Of a DNA stretch of 64,000 nucleotides, positions 1 to 8,124 are shown piece after piece (position 1 is the stretch's first letter; every line of letters begins with the position of its first letter). The notes below the pieces were generated by a model that was given only the letters and a program-made list of their open reading frames with translations, searched no databases and was not told where the DNA came from. A program made the translations under genes and the position numbers. Source of the DNA: Chelatococcus caeni (GTDB lineage: Bacteria > Pseudomonadota > Alphaproteobacteria > Rhizobiales > Beijerinckiaceae); NCBI RefSeq assembly GCF_014196925.1, contig NZ_JACIEN010000002.1:248001-312000 (forward strand), written 5' to 3'.

Positions 1-237
1 CTGGACGATGGTGCCGTCCCACTCGCCCTTGTTGAAGGGCACCACGTTGCCGCCCTGGGCAAGCGTACGCTCCAGCACCACGTGCGGGTCGATGCGCACC
101 AGCTCGCCCTCGTGGTTGGCGTAGCGGTCGCAGGCGCCCGTCATGCCCGGCTTGATGTAGCACATCACCGGGCAGGCATCGCAGCGGATCTTGTCGTCCT
201 TGGCCGCGCCCGGCGCGGCCGCCTGTTCGTTCTGCAT
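1..237 (-). CDS. 6-hydroxynicotinate reductase-like iron-sulfur protein, N-terminal part
   Basis: This gene runs off the left edge, so only the first 79 residues are visible. They hold a cysteine cluster C19-x2-C22-x3-C26-x9-C36, followed by a segment reading DRYANHEGELVRIDPHVVLE. From memory this matches proteins of Rhizobiales annotated as 6-hydroxynicotinate reductase, which reduce the ring in anaerobic-type nicotinate catabolism. The ATG lies one base after the stop of the molybdenum hydroxylase gene, so the two are surely co-transcribed. The cysteines probably bind a 4Fe-4S cluster. The family name is recognition of a short N-terminus, and the enzymatic activity of many such annotated proteins has not been proven. 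Confidence is good for the gene and moderate for the function. Confidence 0.6.
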   Translation of the reverse strand, partial: MQNEQAAAPGAAKDDKIRCDACPVMCYIKPGMTGACDRYANHEGELVRIDPHVVLERTLAQGGNVVPFNKGEWDGTIVQ

Positions 238-238
238 G

Positions 239-3028
239 TCAGCCTCGTGCGCCTCTGGCGGCGAGAAGGGCGGCGCGCACCCGGTCGGGCGTCGCCGGCA
301 CGCGGCGGATGCGCACGCCGGTGGCGTCGTGGATGGCGTTGAGGATGGCCGGAGCGGTCGGGATCAGCGCCTGTTCGCCGATGCCCTTGGCGCCGAAGGG
401 GCCGACGGGCGAGGCATCCTCGACGAGGATCGACTCGACCGGCGGCATGTCCCCCGCCGAGGGGATGAGATAGTCGTGCAGGTTCTCGCCCTTGCCGGGG
501 AAGAACTCCTCCATCAGCGCAAGGCCGAGGCCTTGCGCGGCGCCGCCCTCGATCTGTCCCTCGACGAGGGTCGGGTTGATGGCGCGGCCGACGTCGTGCG
601 CCGCGGTGATCTTGAGGGCCTTCACCGTGCCGAGCGCGGTGTCGACCTCGACCTCCACCATATGGGCGCCGAAGCCGTAGACGGCGTAGGGGATGCCCTG
701 GCCGTCGGCATCGAGCGGGCTCGTCGGCGGGTCGAAGGTGGCTTCGCCGGTCAGCAGGTAGCCGTGCTCGTCGGCCGGCAGATCGGCCAGGGCGATGGCG
801 CGCTCGTGGCCGCCGTCGCGTACCGTGACCGCATCGTCGGCGAAGCTGACCGTCGCGCCCTCGCCGGCATTGGCGAGGCGCAGGATGGCGGCGCGCAGCT
901 CGCGGCCCGCGAGTTCGGCCGCCTTGCCAGTAACGAAGGTCTGGCGCGAGGCGGAGGTCTTGCCGCAGTCGGGCGTCAGGTCCGTGTCGGCCGAGACGAG
1001 ATCGAAGCGGGCAATCGGCGCGCCGAGCGCGTCGGCGCAGATCTGGGTGATGACGGTGTTGGAGCCCTGGCCGATGTCGACCGCGCCCTGGTGCAGCGCA
1101 ATGCGCCCGTCGCGCTTCAGGCCGACGCGGATGGTGGAGGGATTGGGCAGCGAGGTGTTGCCGCAGCCGTACCACATGCCGGCGACGCCGACGCCGCGGC
1201 GCAGCCGGCCGTCGCCCTTGCCGTCGCTCGTCGCATTGAAGGCGGCCGCCTCGGCCAGAGCGCGCTGCCAGTGCGGCACAAGGGCTTCGAAACAGGCGCG
1301 GATGCCGACACCTTCGCCGAGCACCTGGCCGGTCACGGTCGGCTGGTCGGCGCGTAGCGCGTTGCGCAGGCGGAATTCCAGCCGGTCCATGCCGATCTTG
1401 TCGGCGAGCTCGTCGTAGAGCTGCTCCTGCGCGATGCCCGCCTGCGGCACGCCGAAGCCGCGGAAGGCGCCGGCGGGCACGAGGTGGGTGTGCACGGCGC
1501 GCGTCAGCGCCCGGTAATGCGGCACATAATAGGGGCCGGAGGCGTGGACCGGCACGCGATTCGCCACGGTCGGGCCCCAGGAGGAATAGGCGCCGGTGTT
1601 GAAGTCGCCGAGAAAATCGAGGCCGACGAGCCTGCCGTCCTGCGTCGCGCCCGCCCGCGCCCTGATGCGCGCCGGGTGGCGCTTCGTCGTCGTCATGATC
1701 GACTCGGGGCGCGTGTAGGTCATGCGCACCGGCCGGTCGAGGTGCCAGGCGGCGATGGCGATGAAGGGCTGCACCGAGAGGTCGAGCTTGGAACCGAAGC
1801 CGCCGCCGACGGCGGTCGGGATGATGCGCACGGCCTCGGGCGCGATGCTGAGCACCTTGGCGACGTCGTCGCGGTCCATGTAGGGCGCCTGGGTGCAGGC
1901 CTGCACCTCGATGCGCTCGCCGACGCGGCGGGCAAAGCCGGCCTCCGGCTCGATATAGGCGTGCTCGACGAAGCCGGTCTCGAATTCGCCGTCGACGACC
2001 ACGTCGGCCTTCTCGAGCGCGGCCTCGACATCGCCCCTGACGACGCGGCCGCCGACGAGGATGTTGCCCACGCGGCCCGTGTGCACGAGCGGCGCATCGT
2101 CCGCGAGCGCCGCATCGATCGTCGTATTGGCCGGCAGCTCCTGCCAGGTGACGGGGAAATCGGACAGGTCGAGCGCCGCCATGGCCGCGGCCTCGCCGAC
2201 GATGGCCGCCACCGCCTCGCCGCGGAAGCGCGCCTCCGTCTCGGCGAAGACCGGCTGGTCGGCGAAGGGCGGGATGACGCCGTAGCAGTTCTCGCCCGGC
2301 ACGTCCTTCGCCGTGAAGACGCGCACGATGCCGGGGTGGCGGGCGAGGAAGGCGTCGATGTCGCCGAAGGAAAAGGCGGCGCGGTGGTAAGGGCTGCGCA
2401 CGGCCCTGAGGACGAGGGCATCGGCCGGGGCCTCGTCGGCGCCGAAGATGTCGGTGCCGCGCACCTTCTTCAGCCCGTCGAGGCGGCGGATGCGGGCGCC
2501 GACGGCCGCGCCGCCCTCCGGCAGCACCTCGGCCCGCGCCTCGGCCGCCACGTCGAGGATGGCGGCGACGATCTTGCGATAGCCGGTGCAGCGGCAGAGC
2601 ACGCCGCCGATGGCGTCGAGCACCTCGGCCTCGCTCGGCCGCTCGTTGCCGGCAAGGAGCGCGACGGCGGCGACCAGCATGCCCGGCGTGCAGATGCCGC
2701 ACTGGGCGGCGCCGTGGCGCAGGAAGGCCTCCTCGAGGCGCCCGGCGACGGGGTGGCCGGCCGGCAGGCCTTCGACAGTGGTGACGCTGCAGCCCTCGAC
2801 CTGCCCGGCGGCGACGAGACAGGAGCAGACGGCCTCGCCGTCGACGAGCACGGAGCAGGCGCCGCAGTCGCCTGCGTCGCAGCCGACCTTGGTGCCCGTG
2901 AGGCCGAGGTCGTCGCGCAGCACCTTGGAGAGGCGCGCGGCGGGCGAGGCGGCGACCTCGACCGTCCGGCCGTTCACGGTGAGGGCGACGCCGGCGTGGC
3001 TCTCGGTTGCGGCAACCCGGTCGAGCAT
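239..3028 (-). CDS. Xanthine dehydrogenase-family molybdenum hydroxylase, fused 2Fe-2S and molybdopterin subunits
   Basis: The 929-residue product joins a CoxS-like iron-sulfur domain (about residues 10-165) to a CoxL-like molybdopterin domain (about 175-929). The plant-type 2Fe-2S ligands C50, C55, C58 and C70 are visible, and the second cluster is in the CGICTPG and LCRCTGY segments. In the Mo domain GGGFGSK, AFRGFG and the C-terminal GIGEQAL loop with the catalytic Glu are present. Such enzymes hydroxylate N-heterocycles or aldehydes and pass electrons to FAD. The ATG at 3028 follows the stop of the FAD-subunit gene by one base; a longer reading frame upstream lies inside that gene and was not used. 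The adjoining reductase suggests a nicotinate-like substrate, but purines or other heterocycles remain possible. Confidence 0.88.
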   Translation of the reverse strand: MLDRVAATESHAGVALTVNGRTVEVAASPAARLSKVLRDDLGLTGTKVGCDAGDCGACSVLVDGEAVCSCLVAAGQVEGCSVTTVEGLPAGHPVAGRLEEAFLRHGAAQCGICTPGMLVAAVALLAGNERPSEAEVLDAIGGVLCRCTGYRKIVAAILDVAAEARAEVLPEGGAAVGARIRRLDGLKKVRGTDIFGADEAPADALVLRAVRSPYHRAAFSFGDIDAFLARHPGIVRVFTAKDVPGENCYGVIPPFADQPVFAETEARFRGEAVAAIVGEAAAMAALDLSDFPVTWQELPANTTIDAALADDAPLVHTGRVGNILVGGRVVRGDVEAALEKADVVVDGEFETGFVEHAYIEPEAGFARRVGERIEVQACTQAPYMDRDDVAKVLSIAPEAVRIIPTAVGGGFGSKLDLSVQPFIAIAAWHLDRPVRMTYTRPESIMTTTKRHPARIRARAGATQDGRLVGLDFLGDFNTGAYSSWGPTVANRVPVHASGPYYVPHYRALTRAVHTHLVPAGAFRGFGVPQAGIAQEQLYDELADKIGMDRLEFRLRNALRADQPTVTGQVLGEGVGIRACFEALVPHWQRALAEAAAFNATSDGKGDGRLRRGVGVAGMWYGCGNTSLPNPSTIRVGLKRDGRIALHQGAVDIGQGSNTVITQICADALGAPIARFDLVSADTDLTPDCGKTSASRQTFVTGKAAELAGRELRAAILRLANAGEGATVSFADDAVTVRDGGHERAIALADLPADEHGYLLTGEATFDPPTSPLDADGQGIPYAVYGFGAHMVEVEVDTALGTVKALKITAAHDVGRAINPTLVEGQIEGGAAQGLGLALMEEFFPGKGENLHDYLIPSAGDMPPVESILVEDASPVGPFGAKGIGEQALIPTAPAILNAIHDATGVRIRRVPATPDRVRAALLAARGARG

Positions 3029-3029
3029 G

Positions 3030-3881
3030 TCAGGCGGCCTCCTTGGCAGCATCGCGCACGCAGGCTTCGAGCGCGCGGGCGACGAGCGTCTCAGCCGCAT
3101 CCGCGCGGTAGGCACCGGTGGCGCGCACGTCGTCGATGGGGGAAAGGGGGGCAAGATGCGCGGCCTCGACGGCCGTGCCGATACCGGCCGCGGCCGGCTT
3201 GCCGATGAGCGCCGCCTCCAGCGCCGGCAGGCGCTGGGCCACGGCCGAGCACGAGCCCACGGCGACGCGCGCCGCGTCGATGCGGCCCGTCTCGTCGGTG
3301 CGCAGCATGGCCGCGACCATGACGATGGAGATGACGAGATAGCGCCGCGCGCCGAGCTTGAGGAAGACGGAGCGGGCGTCCGTCATGGCGTGGGGCACGA
3401 GCACGGCCGTGACGATCTCGTCCTCGCGCCGCTCCGTGCGGCGATAGCCCGAGATGAAGGCGGCGAGCGGCAGGCGGCGGATGCCGGCGCGGGAGGCGAG
3501 CTCGACCTCGGCATCGAGCGCGATCAGCGGCGGCACGCCGTCGGCGGCGGGCGAGGCATTGCAGAGATTGCCGGCGACGGTGCCACGGTTCTGGATCTGG
3601 ATCGAGCCGACCTCGCGCGCAGCGGCCTTCAGGGCGTCGAAGCCGCGCGGCAAGTCTGCCCTCGCGACCTCGGTCCAGGTGGTCGCGGCGCCGATGCGCA
3701 CATGGTCCGGCCCCATGCCGATGCCGCGCAGCTCCGGCAGCGCCGAGATGTCGAGGAAGGGGCGCGCCTGCGGCCGGTCGCCGAGGGCCGGAAAGACGTC
3801 CGTGCCGCCGGCCAGGACTTGCGCGCCCGTTGTCGCGAGCGCGTCGAGCGCTTCGTCGAGGGTCCGCGGACGGAGGTACAT
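3030..3881 (-). CDS. FAD-binding (CoxM-like) subunit of the molybdenum hydroxylase
   Basis: A 283-residue protein of the CoxM/XdhB type that carries electrons from the iron-sulfur clusters through FAD to the final acceptor. LAGGTD near residue 37 and RGTVAGNLCNASPAAD near residue 110 are the two FAD pyrophosphate-binding loops of this family. The ATG at 3881 was chosen because GGGAGG stands five bases upstream; an in-frame extension to 3926 has no ribosome site. It is the first gene of an operon continuing into the fused catalytic subunit and the reductase-like gene. The promoter must lie in 3882-4137, where an AT-rich palindrome is found. Confidence 0.88.
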   Translation of the reverse strand: MYLRPRTLDEALDALATTGAQVLAGGTDVFPALGDRPQARPFLDISALPELRGIGMGPDHVRIGAATTWTEVARADLPRGFDALKAAAREVGSIQIQNRGTVAGNLCNASPAADGVPPLIALDAEVELASRAGIRRLPLAAFISGYRRTERREDEIVTAVLVPHAMTDARSVFLKLGARRYLVISIVMVAAMLRTDETGRIDAARVAVGSCSAVAQRLPALEAALIGKPAAAGIGTAVEAAHLAPLSPIDDVRATGAYRADAAETLVARALEACVRDAAKEAA

Positions 3882-3943
3882 CGATGCCTCCCGAAACTGA
3901 TGTTCACCCTCTGACGGCATCAGCAATGCCGATCAGTTTTTTG

Positions 3944-3955
3944 TTGGTATACAAA
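3944..3955. promoter_or_regulatory. Candidate GntR (FadR-type) operator
   Basis: The sequence TTGGTATACAAA is centred on the palindrome GTATAC and lies 63-74 bases upstream of the first gene of the molybdenum hydroxylase operon, in an AT-rich island of otherwise GC-rich DNA. Regulators of the FadR branch of the GntR family often bind sites of the form T-x-GTATAC-x-A. No GntR gene is visible in the window; it could lie beyond the left edge with the rest of the operon. The rest of the 256-base gap 3882-4137 shows nothing else recognisable. Confidence 0.45.
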
Positions 3956-4137
3956 TAATCTGCAACTGGATGAGCGGCACTGTCAAGCGGCACCTGACCC
4001 GCTTTTTGGAGCAATGGGGGGCTCGTGGCATGGCAACTGCCCAAAAGCGCGGCAGGCGCCGCCTGGGGCGCCCCGCACGTCGCTGTGCCTGATGAAGAAA
4101 GGATGCCCGATCGCGGCGCCAAGGTCTATGCGGAGGG

Positions 4138-5385
4138 CTATTTCGGCCCCGCTTCGCCCGACGCTTGCTCCACGCCGAGCCATCGCTGGATGCCCCGGGC
4201 GGCGGCCACCCCGGTCGCGAAGGCGGCCTGCAGCAGGTAGCCGCCGGTCGGCGCCTCCCAGTCCAGCATCTCGCCGGCGGCGAAGACGCCGGGCAGGGCC
4301 TGCAGCATGAGGTTGTCGTCGAGTGCCTCGCGGCGGATGCCGCCGGCGCTGGAGATGGCGCGGGCGATCGGCCGCGGCGCGGTGAGGGTGAGCGGCAGGG
4401 CCTTCGCCGCCTTCGCCAGCGCCGCGGGCTCGGCCGGCAACTCGCCCAGCACCTCCCTGAGGAGATTGACGGAGACGGGCATCAGGCCGCCCGCCTTACG
4501 CAGGAAGGAGGCGGTGGATTGCTTGCCGCGCGGCCGCGCGAGGCGGGCGGCAAGATGCGACGGGCTGAGATCGGGCCTGAGGTCGAGCGTCACCGTCTGC
4601 GGGCCGTGCGCGGCGATGGCCTCGCGCAACCGCCCCGACAGGGCATAGATGGCGCCGCCCTCCAGCCCCTCGCGCGTGATGACCGCCTCGCCCATGACGC
4701 TCATGCCGTCGAAGCCGATGGCGATGCGCTTCAGCGGCGTGCCGGCGAAGCGCTCGGCGAAATGGTGCGACCACGCATGCTCGAAGCCGCAGTTGGCCGG
4801 CGCGAGCGGGGTGAGCGCGACGCCGCGTGCGGCAAGAATCTCCGTCCACGTCCCGTCGGAGCCGAGGCGCGGCCAGCTCGCGCCGCCGAGCGCCAGCAAT
4901 GTGGCGTCGGGCGCGAGGTGAAGCGCATCGCCGTCCTCCCTCTCGAGGAGGAGGCGTCCGTCCCCGTCCCAGCCCTGCCAGCGGTGGCGCGTCGCCAGGG
5001 CCACGCCGAGCCCGTCGAGGCGGCGCAGCCAGGCGCGCAGGAGCGGCGAGGCCTTGAAGCTCTCCGGGAAGACGCGCCCGCTCGAGCCGACGAAGGTCTT
5101 TTCGCCGAGCCCCTCGCACCAGGCGCGCAGCGCGGCCGGCGGAAAGGCCTCGATCATCGGGGTGAGCCACGGCTCGGCGGCGCCGTAGCGGGCGAGGAAG
5201 GCCTCGCGCCCTTCCCCGTGCGTCAGGTTGAGGCCGCCGCGCCCGGCCATGAGGAGCTTGCGCGCCGGCGAGGGCATGCGTTCGTAGACGGTGACGGCAA
5301 GGCCGGCCCGCGCCAGCTCTTCCGCCGCCATCAGCCCGGCCGGGCCGGCTCCGATGACGGCCACCGTTTTCCTGTTGTCCGTCAT
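4138..5385 (-). CDS. NAD(P)/FAD-dependent oxidoreductase of the HI0933 / TIGR03862 flavoprotein family
   Basis: A 415-residue flavoprotein. The N-terminus VAVIGAGPAGLMAAEELARAG (about 8-28) is a Rossmann dinucleotide-binding fold, followed by MAGRGGLNLTHGE (about 47-59), a signature of the HI0933 group. Near the C-terminus FAAGEMLDWEAPTGGYLLQAAFATG is the second FAD contact typical of this family. Its substrate is unknown; members occur singly in many Proteobacteria. The start at 5385 lies six bases after the stop of the Lrp-family gene, with AGGA in the gap, so both are likely one transcript. Nothing links it to the hydroxylase operon downstream except orientation. Confidence 0.85.
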   Translation of the reverse strand: MTDNRKTVAVIGAGPAGLMAAEELARAGLAVTVYERMPSPARKLLMAGRGGLNLTHGEGREAFLARYGAAEPWLTPMIEAFPPAALRAWCEGLGEKTFVGSSGRVFPESFKASPLLRAWLRRLDGLGVALATRHRWQGWDGDGRLLLEREDGDALHLAPDATLLALGGASWPRLGSDGTWTEILAARGVALTPLAPANCGFEHAWSHHFAERFAGTPLKRIAIGFDGMSVMGEAVITREGLEGGAIYALSGRLREAIAAHGPQTVTLDLRPDLSPSHLAARLARPRGKQSTASFLRKAGGLMPVSVNLLREVLGELPAEPAALAKAAKALPLTLTAPRPIARAISSAGGIRREALDDNLMLQALPGVFAAGEMLDWEAPTGGYLLQAAFATGVAAARGIQRWLGVEQASGEAGPK

Positions 5386-5391
5386 GAGGTC

Positions 5392-5817
5392 CTACCGGCT
5401 GATGCGTGTGGACAGGATGATCGAGGACATGGTGCGCTCCACGCCCTCCAGCGCCCCGATGCGGTCGATGAGCTGGTCGAGCTCCGCGATCGAGGGCGCC
5501 GCGACGACGGCGATCATGTCATAGCTGCCGCTGATGGAGTGGAGGGTGCGCACCTCCACGATGCCGGCGAGCGCCTCCTCGACCTTGCGGGCGAACTTGG
5601 GCAGCGCCGTGATGAGCACATGCGCGCGCACGAGGCCGCGCTCGTAGTCGTCCGCCAGGCGCACCGTATAGCCCGCAACGATGCCGCGCCGCTCCAGCCG
5701 CTCGATGCGGCTCTGCACCGTGGTGCGCGACAGCCTGAGGCGCCGCGCGAGGTCGGCCGTCGGCGTGCGGGCATTCTCGCGCAGGAGGGCGATGAGCTGG
5801 CGGTCGGTATCGTCCAT
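5392..5817 (-). CDS. Lrp/AsnC-family transcriptional regulator
   Basis: A 141-residue regulator. Residues 1-60 form the winged helix-turn-helix (MDDTDRQLIALLRENAR ... LRLSRTTVQSRIERLERRG) and residues 65-141 the RAM ligand-binding domain (VRTLHSISGSYDMIAVVA). Length is typical of the family. The ATG at 5817 starts exactly at the conserved N-terminal MDxxDRQL segment; an in-frame extension upstream has no family similarity. It is transcribed away from the saccharopine-dehydrogenase-family gene at 5943, a layout in which Lrp proteins usually control the divergent amino-acid catabolic gene and themselves. The effector is probably an amino acid, possibly lysine. Confidence 0.93.
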   Translation of the reverse strand: MDDTDRQLIALLRENARTPTADLARRLRLSRTTVQSRIERLERRGIVAGYTVRLADDYERGLVRAHVLITALPKFARKVEEALAGIVEVRTLHSISGSYDMIAVVAAPSIAELDQLIDRIGALEGVERTMSSIILSTRISR

Positions 5818-5858
5818 CGGCGTTTCGCAGGAAGGAATCGTCGTTTTCACTAAGCGAT

Positions 5859-5876
5859 CTTCGCGTTTCGGCGAAG
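5859..5876. promoter_or_regulatory. Inverted repeat between the divergent lrp-like and dehydrogenase genes
   Basis: CTTCGC and GCGAAG form perfect six-base arms around the spacer GTTTCG, in the 125-base gap shared by the two divergent genes. It could be part of an Lrp-family operator. The sequence alone does not prove this, and such GC-rich repeats can occur by chance. Confidence 0.3.
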
Positions 5877-5942
5877 CGGAATCTTCAATTCGACGGCCAA
5901 GGTGCGATCCTGATGGCAATTGCCAAACGGGGAACCACAGCC

Positions 5943-7058
5943 ATGCGTGACCGCAAGTCCATTCTCGTCGTCGGAGCCGGCAAGATCGGCGCCACCATCG
6001 CCGACCTGCTGACGGGCTCCGGCGATTATGACGTGACGGTCGTCGACCGTGATCAGGCCCAGCTCGACGCGCTCGACGCTGCCCTGCCCGTCGCCAGGGT
6101 CCGGCTCGACATCGCCGGGGACGGGGCGCTCGACCGGCTGCTCGCGAAGACGTTCGCCGTGCTCAGCGCCGCGCCCTATCACCTGACGACGCGCATCGCC
6201 GAGGCGGCGGCGCGCGCCGGCGTGCACTATCTCGACCTCACGGAGGATGTCGCCAGCACGCGGCGCGTCAGGGAGCTGGCAGCGGATGCGAAGAGCGCGT
6301 TCATTCCCCAATGCGGGCTGGCGCCGGGCTTCATCTCCATCGTCGCCCACGACCTCGCCCGCCGCTTCGACACGCTCGACAGCGTGCGCATGCGTGTCGG
6401 CGCGCTACCGCAATATCCGTCCAACGCCCTCAACTACAACCTCACCTGGAGCACGGACGGCGTCATCAACGAATATTGCGAGCCGTGCGAGGCCATCGTC
6501 GAGGGCGAACTCGTCGAGGTGCCGGCGCTGGAGGAACGCGAGGAATTCTCGCTCGACGGCGTCACCTACGAGGCCTTCAACACCTCGGGCGGGCTCGGCA
6601 CCCTGTGCGAGACGCTGAAGGGCAAGGTGCGCACGCTCAACTACCGCACCATCCGCTATCCCGGCCACTGCGCCATCATGAAGGCGCTCTTGAACGACCT
6701 CGGCCTGCGCCACCGGCGCGAGCTGTTCAAGGACATCCTCGAAAGCGCGCTGCCGACGACCCTGCAGGACGTCGTCGTCGTCTTCGTCACCGTGAGCGGG
6801 CGCCGGGGCGGCCGCCTGGTGCAGGAGACCTACGCCAACAAGATCTACAGCGCGCGCGTCAACGGCATCACCCGCAGCGCCATCCAGATCACCACGGCCT
6901 CGGGCATCTGCGCGGTGCTCGACATGCTGGCGACGGGCGAGCTGCCGCGGCGCGGCTTTGTGCGGCAGGAGGACATCGCGCTCGACACCTTCCTCGCCAA
7001 CCGCTTCGGCCGCGCCTACGGGCAGCCGGCGCCGCAGCCCTACAGCGCCGCGGCGTAA
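5943..7058 (+). CDS. Saccharopine dehydrogenase-family oxidoreductase (lysine 6-dehydrogenase-like)
   Basis: A 371-residue protein with an N-terminal NAD(P) Rossmann fold (SILVVGAGKIGATIADLL, about 6-23) and the conserved catabolic-domain segments YLDLTED, FIPQCGLAPGFISIVAHDLA and LNYRTIRYPGH seen in saccharopine and lysine dehydrogenases. Length is near that of lysine 6-dehydrogenases, which oxidise the epsilon-amino group of lysine. The ATG at 5943 has GGGGA upstream; another in-frame ATG at 5913 is possible. A divergent Lrp gene and an LhgO-like gene downstream would fit an amino-acid, perhaps lysine, degradation role, but no aldehyde dehydrogenase for the next step is nearby. Substrate is therefore inference. 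Confidence 0.78.
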   Translation: MRDRKSILVVGAGKIGATIADLLTGSGDYDVTVVDRDQAQLDALDAALPVARVRLDIAGDGALDRLLAKTFAVLSAAPYHLTTRIAEAAARAGVHYLDLTEDVASTRRVRELAADAKSAFIPQCGLAPGFISIVAHDLARRFDTLDSVRMRVGALPQYPSNALNYNLTWSTDGVINEYCEPCEAIVEGELVEVPALEEREEFSLDGVTYEAFNTSGGLGTLCETLKGKVRTLNYRTIRYPGHCAIMKALLNDLGLRHRRELFKDILESALPTTLQDVVVVFVTVSGRRGGRLVQETYANKIYSARVNGITRSAIQITTASGICAVLDMLATGELPRRGFVRQEDIALDTFLANRFGRAYGQPAPQPYSAAA

Positions 7059-7083
7059 GCATCGTCCGAGCCGTGGCGTCACT

Positions 7084-7109
7084 CCCTCTCCCCGTTCACG
7101 GGGAGAGGG
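7084..7109. terminator. Hairpin repeat between convergent genes
   Basis: CCCTCTCCCC and GGGGAGAGGG form perfect ten-base arms around the loop GTTCAC, between the stops of the dehydrogenase gene and the convergent SDR gene. No T-run follows, so it may act as a factor-assisted bidirectional terminator. It resembles the dispersed CCCTCCCC-type hairpins of rhizobial genomes, which also appear at 33.2-33.4 kb. Confidence 0.5.
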
Positions 7110-7164
7110 TTCAGACGGCAGCCGCCAGCCACGCACGTTGCCGGTGTTCTCTTGACGCTCCGCC

Positions 7165-7950
7165 TCAGATGCCGCGGGTCGCGCCGCCGTCGATGCGGAG
7201 CTTGGCGCCGGTGACGTAGGAGGCCTTTTCGCTCGTAAGGAAGGCGACCACGTCGGCGAATTCCTGCGGCGTGCCGTAGCGGCCGGCCGGGATCGTCGCC
7301 TTCGAGGCCTCGGCCACCTCCTCCGGCGTCTTGCCCTGGCGCTGCGCATTGGCCGCGTCGAGCTCCTCCACCCGCTCGGTCTCGATGCGCCCGGGCAGCA
7401 CCACGTTCACCGTCACGCCCTGGCCCGCCACCTCGCTCGCCAGCGTCTTCGACCAGCCCACCACCGCCGAGCGGATGCCGTTCGACAGGGCAAGGCGCGG
7501 GATCGGCTGCTCGACGCCCGAGGAGGCGATGGTAACGATGCGGCCCCACTTCTTCGCCAGCATGCCGGGCAGGAGGCGCTGGGTGAGGTGGAAGAGGTTG
7601 GCCGCCATCGCCTCGAACTGCACCAGCCAGTCGGCGCGCTTGGCCTCGCGCGCATCTGCCGGCGGCGGCCCGCCGGAATTGTTGACGAGGATGTCGACGC
7701 CGCCCTCCGCGATCAGCCGCTCGACGAGCGCCTCGACGCTGGCGAGGTCGGCGAGGTCGAGCCGCGCGGCGGTGACGCGCCCGCCGACCTCGGCCGGCAG
7801 GGCGTCGGCCCAGGCCCTGATCTTCTCCTCGCTGCGCGCGGCCGCGACGACGCTCGCGCCTTCTTCCGCCAGCGTGCGGGCAATCGCCGCGCCGAGGCCG
7901 CGGCTCGCCCCCAGAACCAGCGCCCGCTTGCCCTTCAGTCCAAGATCCAT
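7165..7950 (-). CDS. SDR-family oxidoreductase lacking the usual Tyr-x3-Lys pair
   Basis: A 261-residue short-chain dehydrogenase-like protein. The cofactor loop GASRGLG (residues 14-20) and NNSGG (90-94) are present, as is the Ser pair at 143-144, and the C-terminus ends in the usual IDGGATRGI. Where the catalytic Tyr and Lys should be, the sequence reads LALSNGIRSAV, placing Ser156 and Arg160 there. Similar SN-x2-R variants exist in a branch of SDR proteins annotated as 3-oxoacyl-ACP reductase-like. The ATG at 7950 has GAGGAG eight bases upstream and is preferred over the in-frame ATG six bases earlier, which overlaps that site too closely. Substrate is unknown. Confidence 0.85.
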   Translation of the reverse strand: MDLGLKGKRALVLGASRGLGAAIARTLAEEGASVVAAARSEEKIRAWADALPAEVGGRVTAARLDLADLASVEALVERLIAEGGVDILVNNSGGPPPADAREAKRADWLVQFEAMAANLFHLTQRLLPGMLAKKWGRIVTIASSGVEQPIPRLALSNGIRSAVVGWSKTLASEVAGQGVTVNVVLPGRIETERVEELDAANAQRQGKTPEEVAEASKATIPAGRYGTPQEFADVVAFLTSEKASYVTGAKLRIDGGATRGI

Positions 7951-8124
7951 CGCCATATCTCCTCGTGGCCGGTGCGGCCGCATGTCGGCGCCGTTGTGCC
8001 AGCCGGGTGCGGCGCATGGCAAGCCCGGGCCGGCGGCCCGTGCGAGAAGCGCCTTTCGCGGCGCGCCGGCCGCCGCTAGATACGCGCCGAAGGGCGGCGA
8101 TCGGGCAGGGAGATTCGGCCGGCG

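Noticed and set aside
165-3208. Very long open frames on both strands over the hydroxylase operon, also over 28-29, 38-45 and 47-50 kb
   Set aside because: They are Arg/Ala/His-rich shadows of real genes caused by high third-position GC; none shows a recognisable motif.
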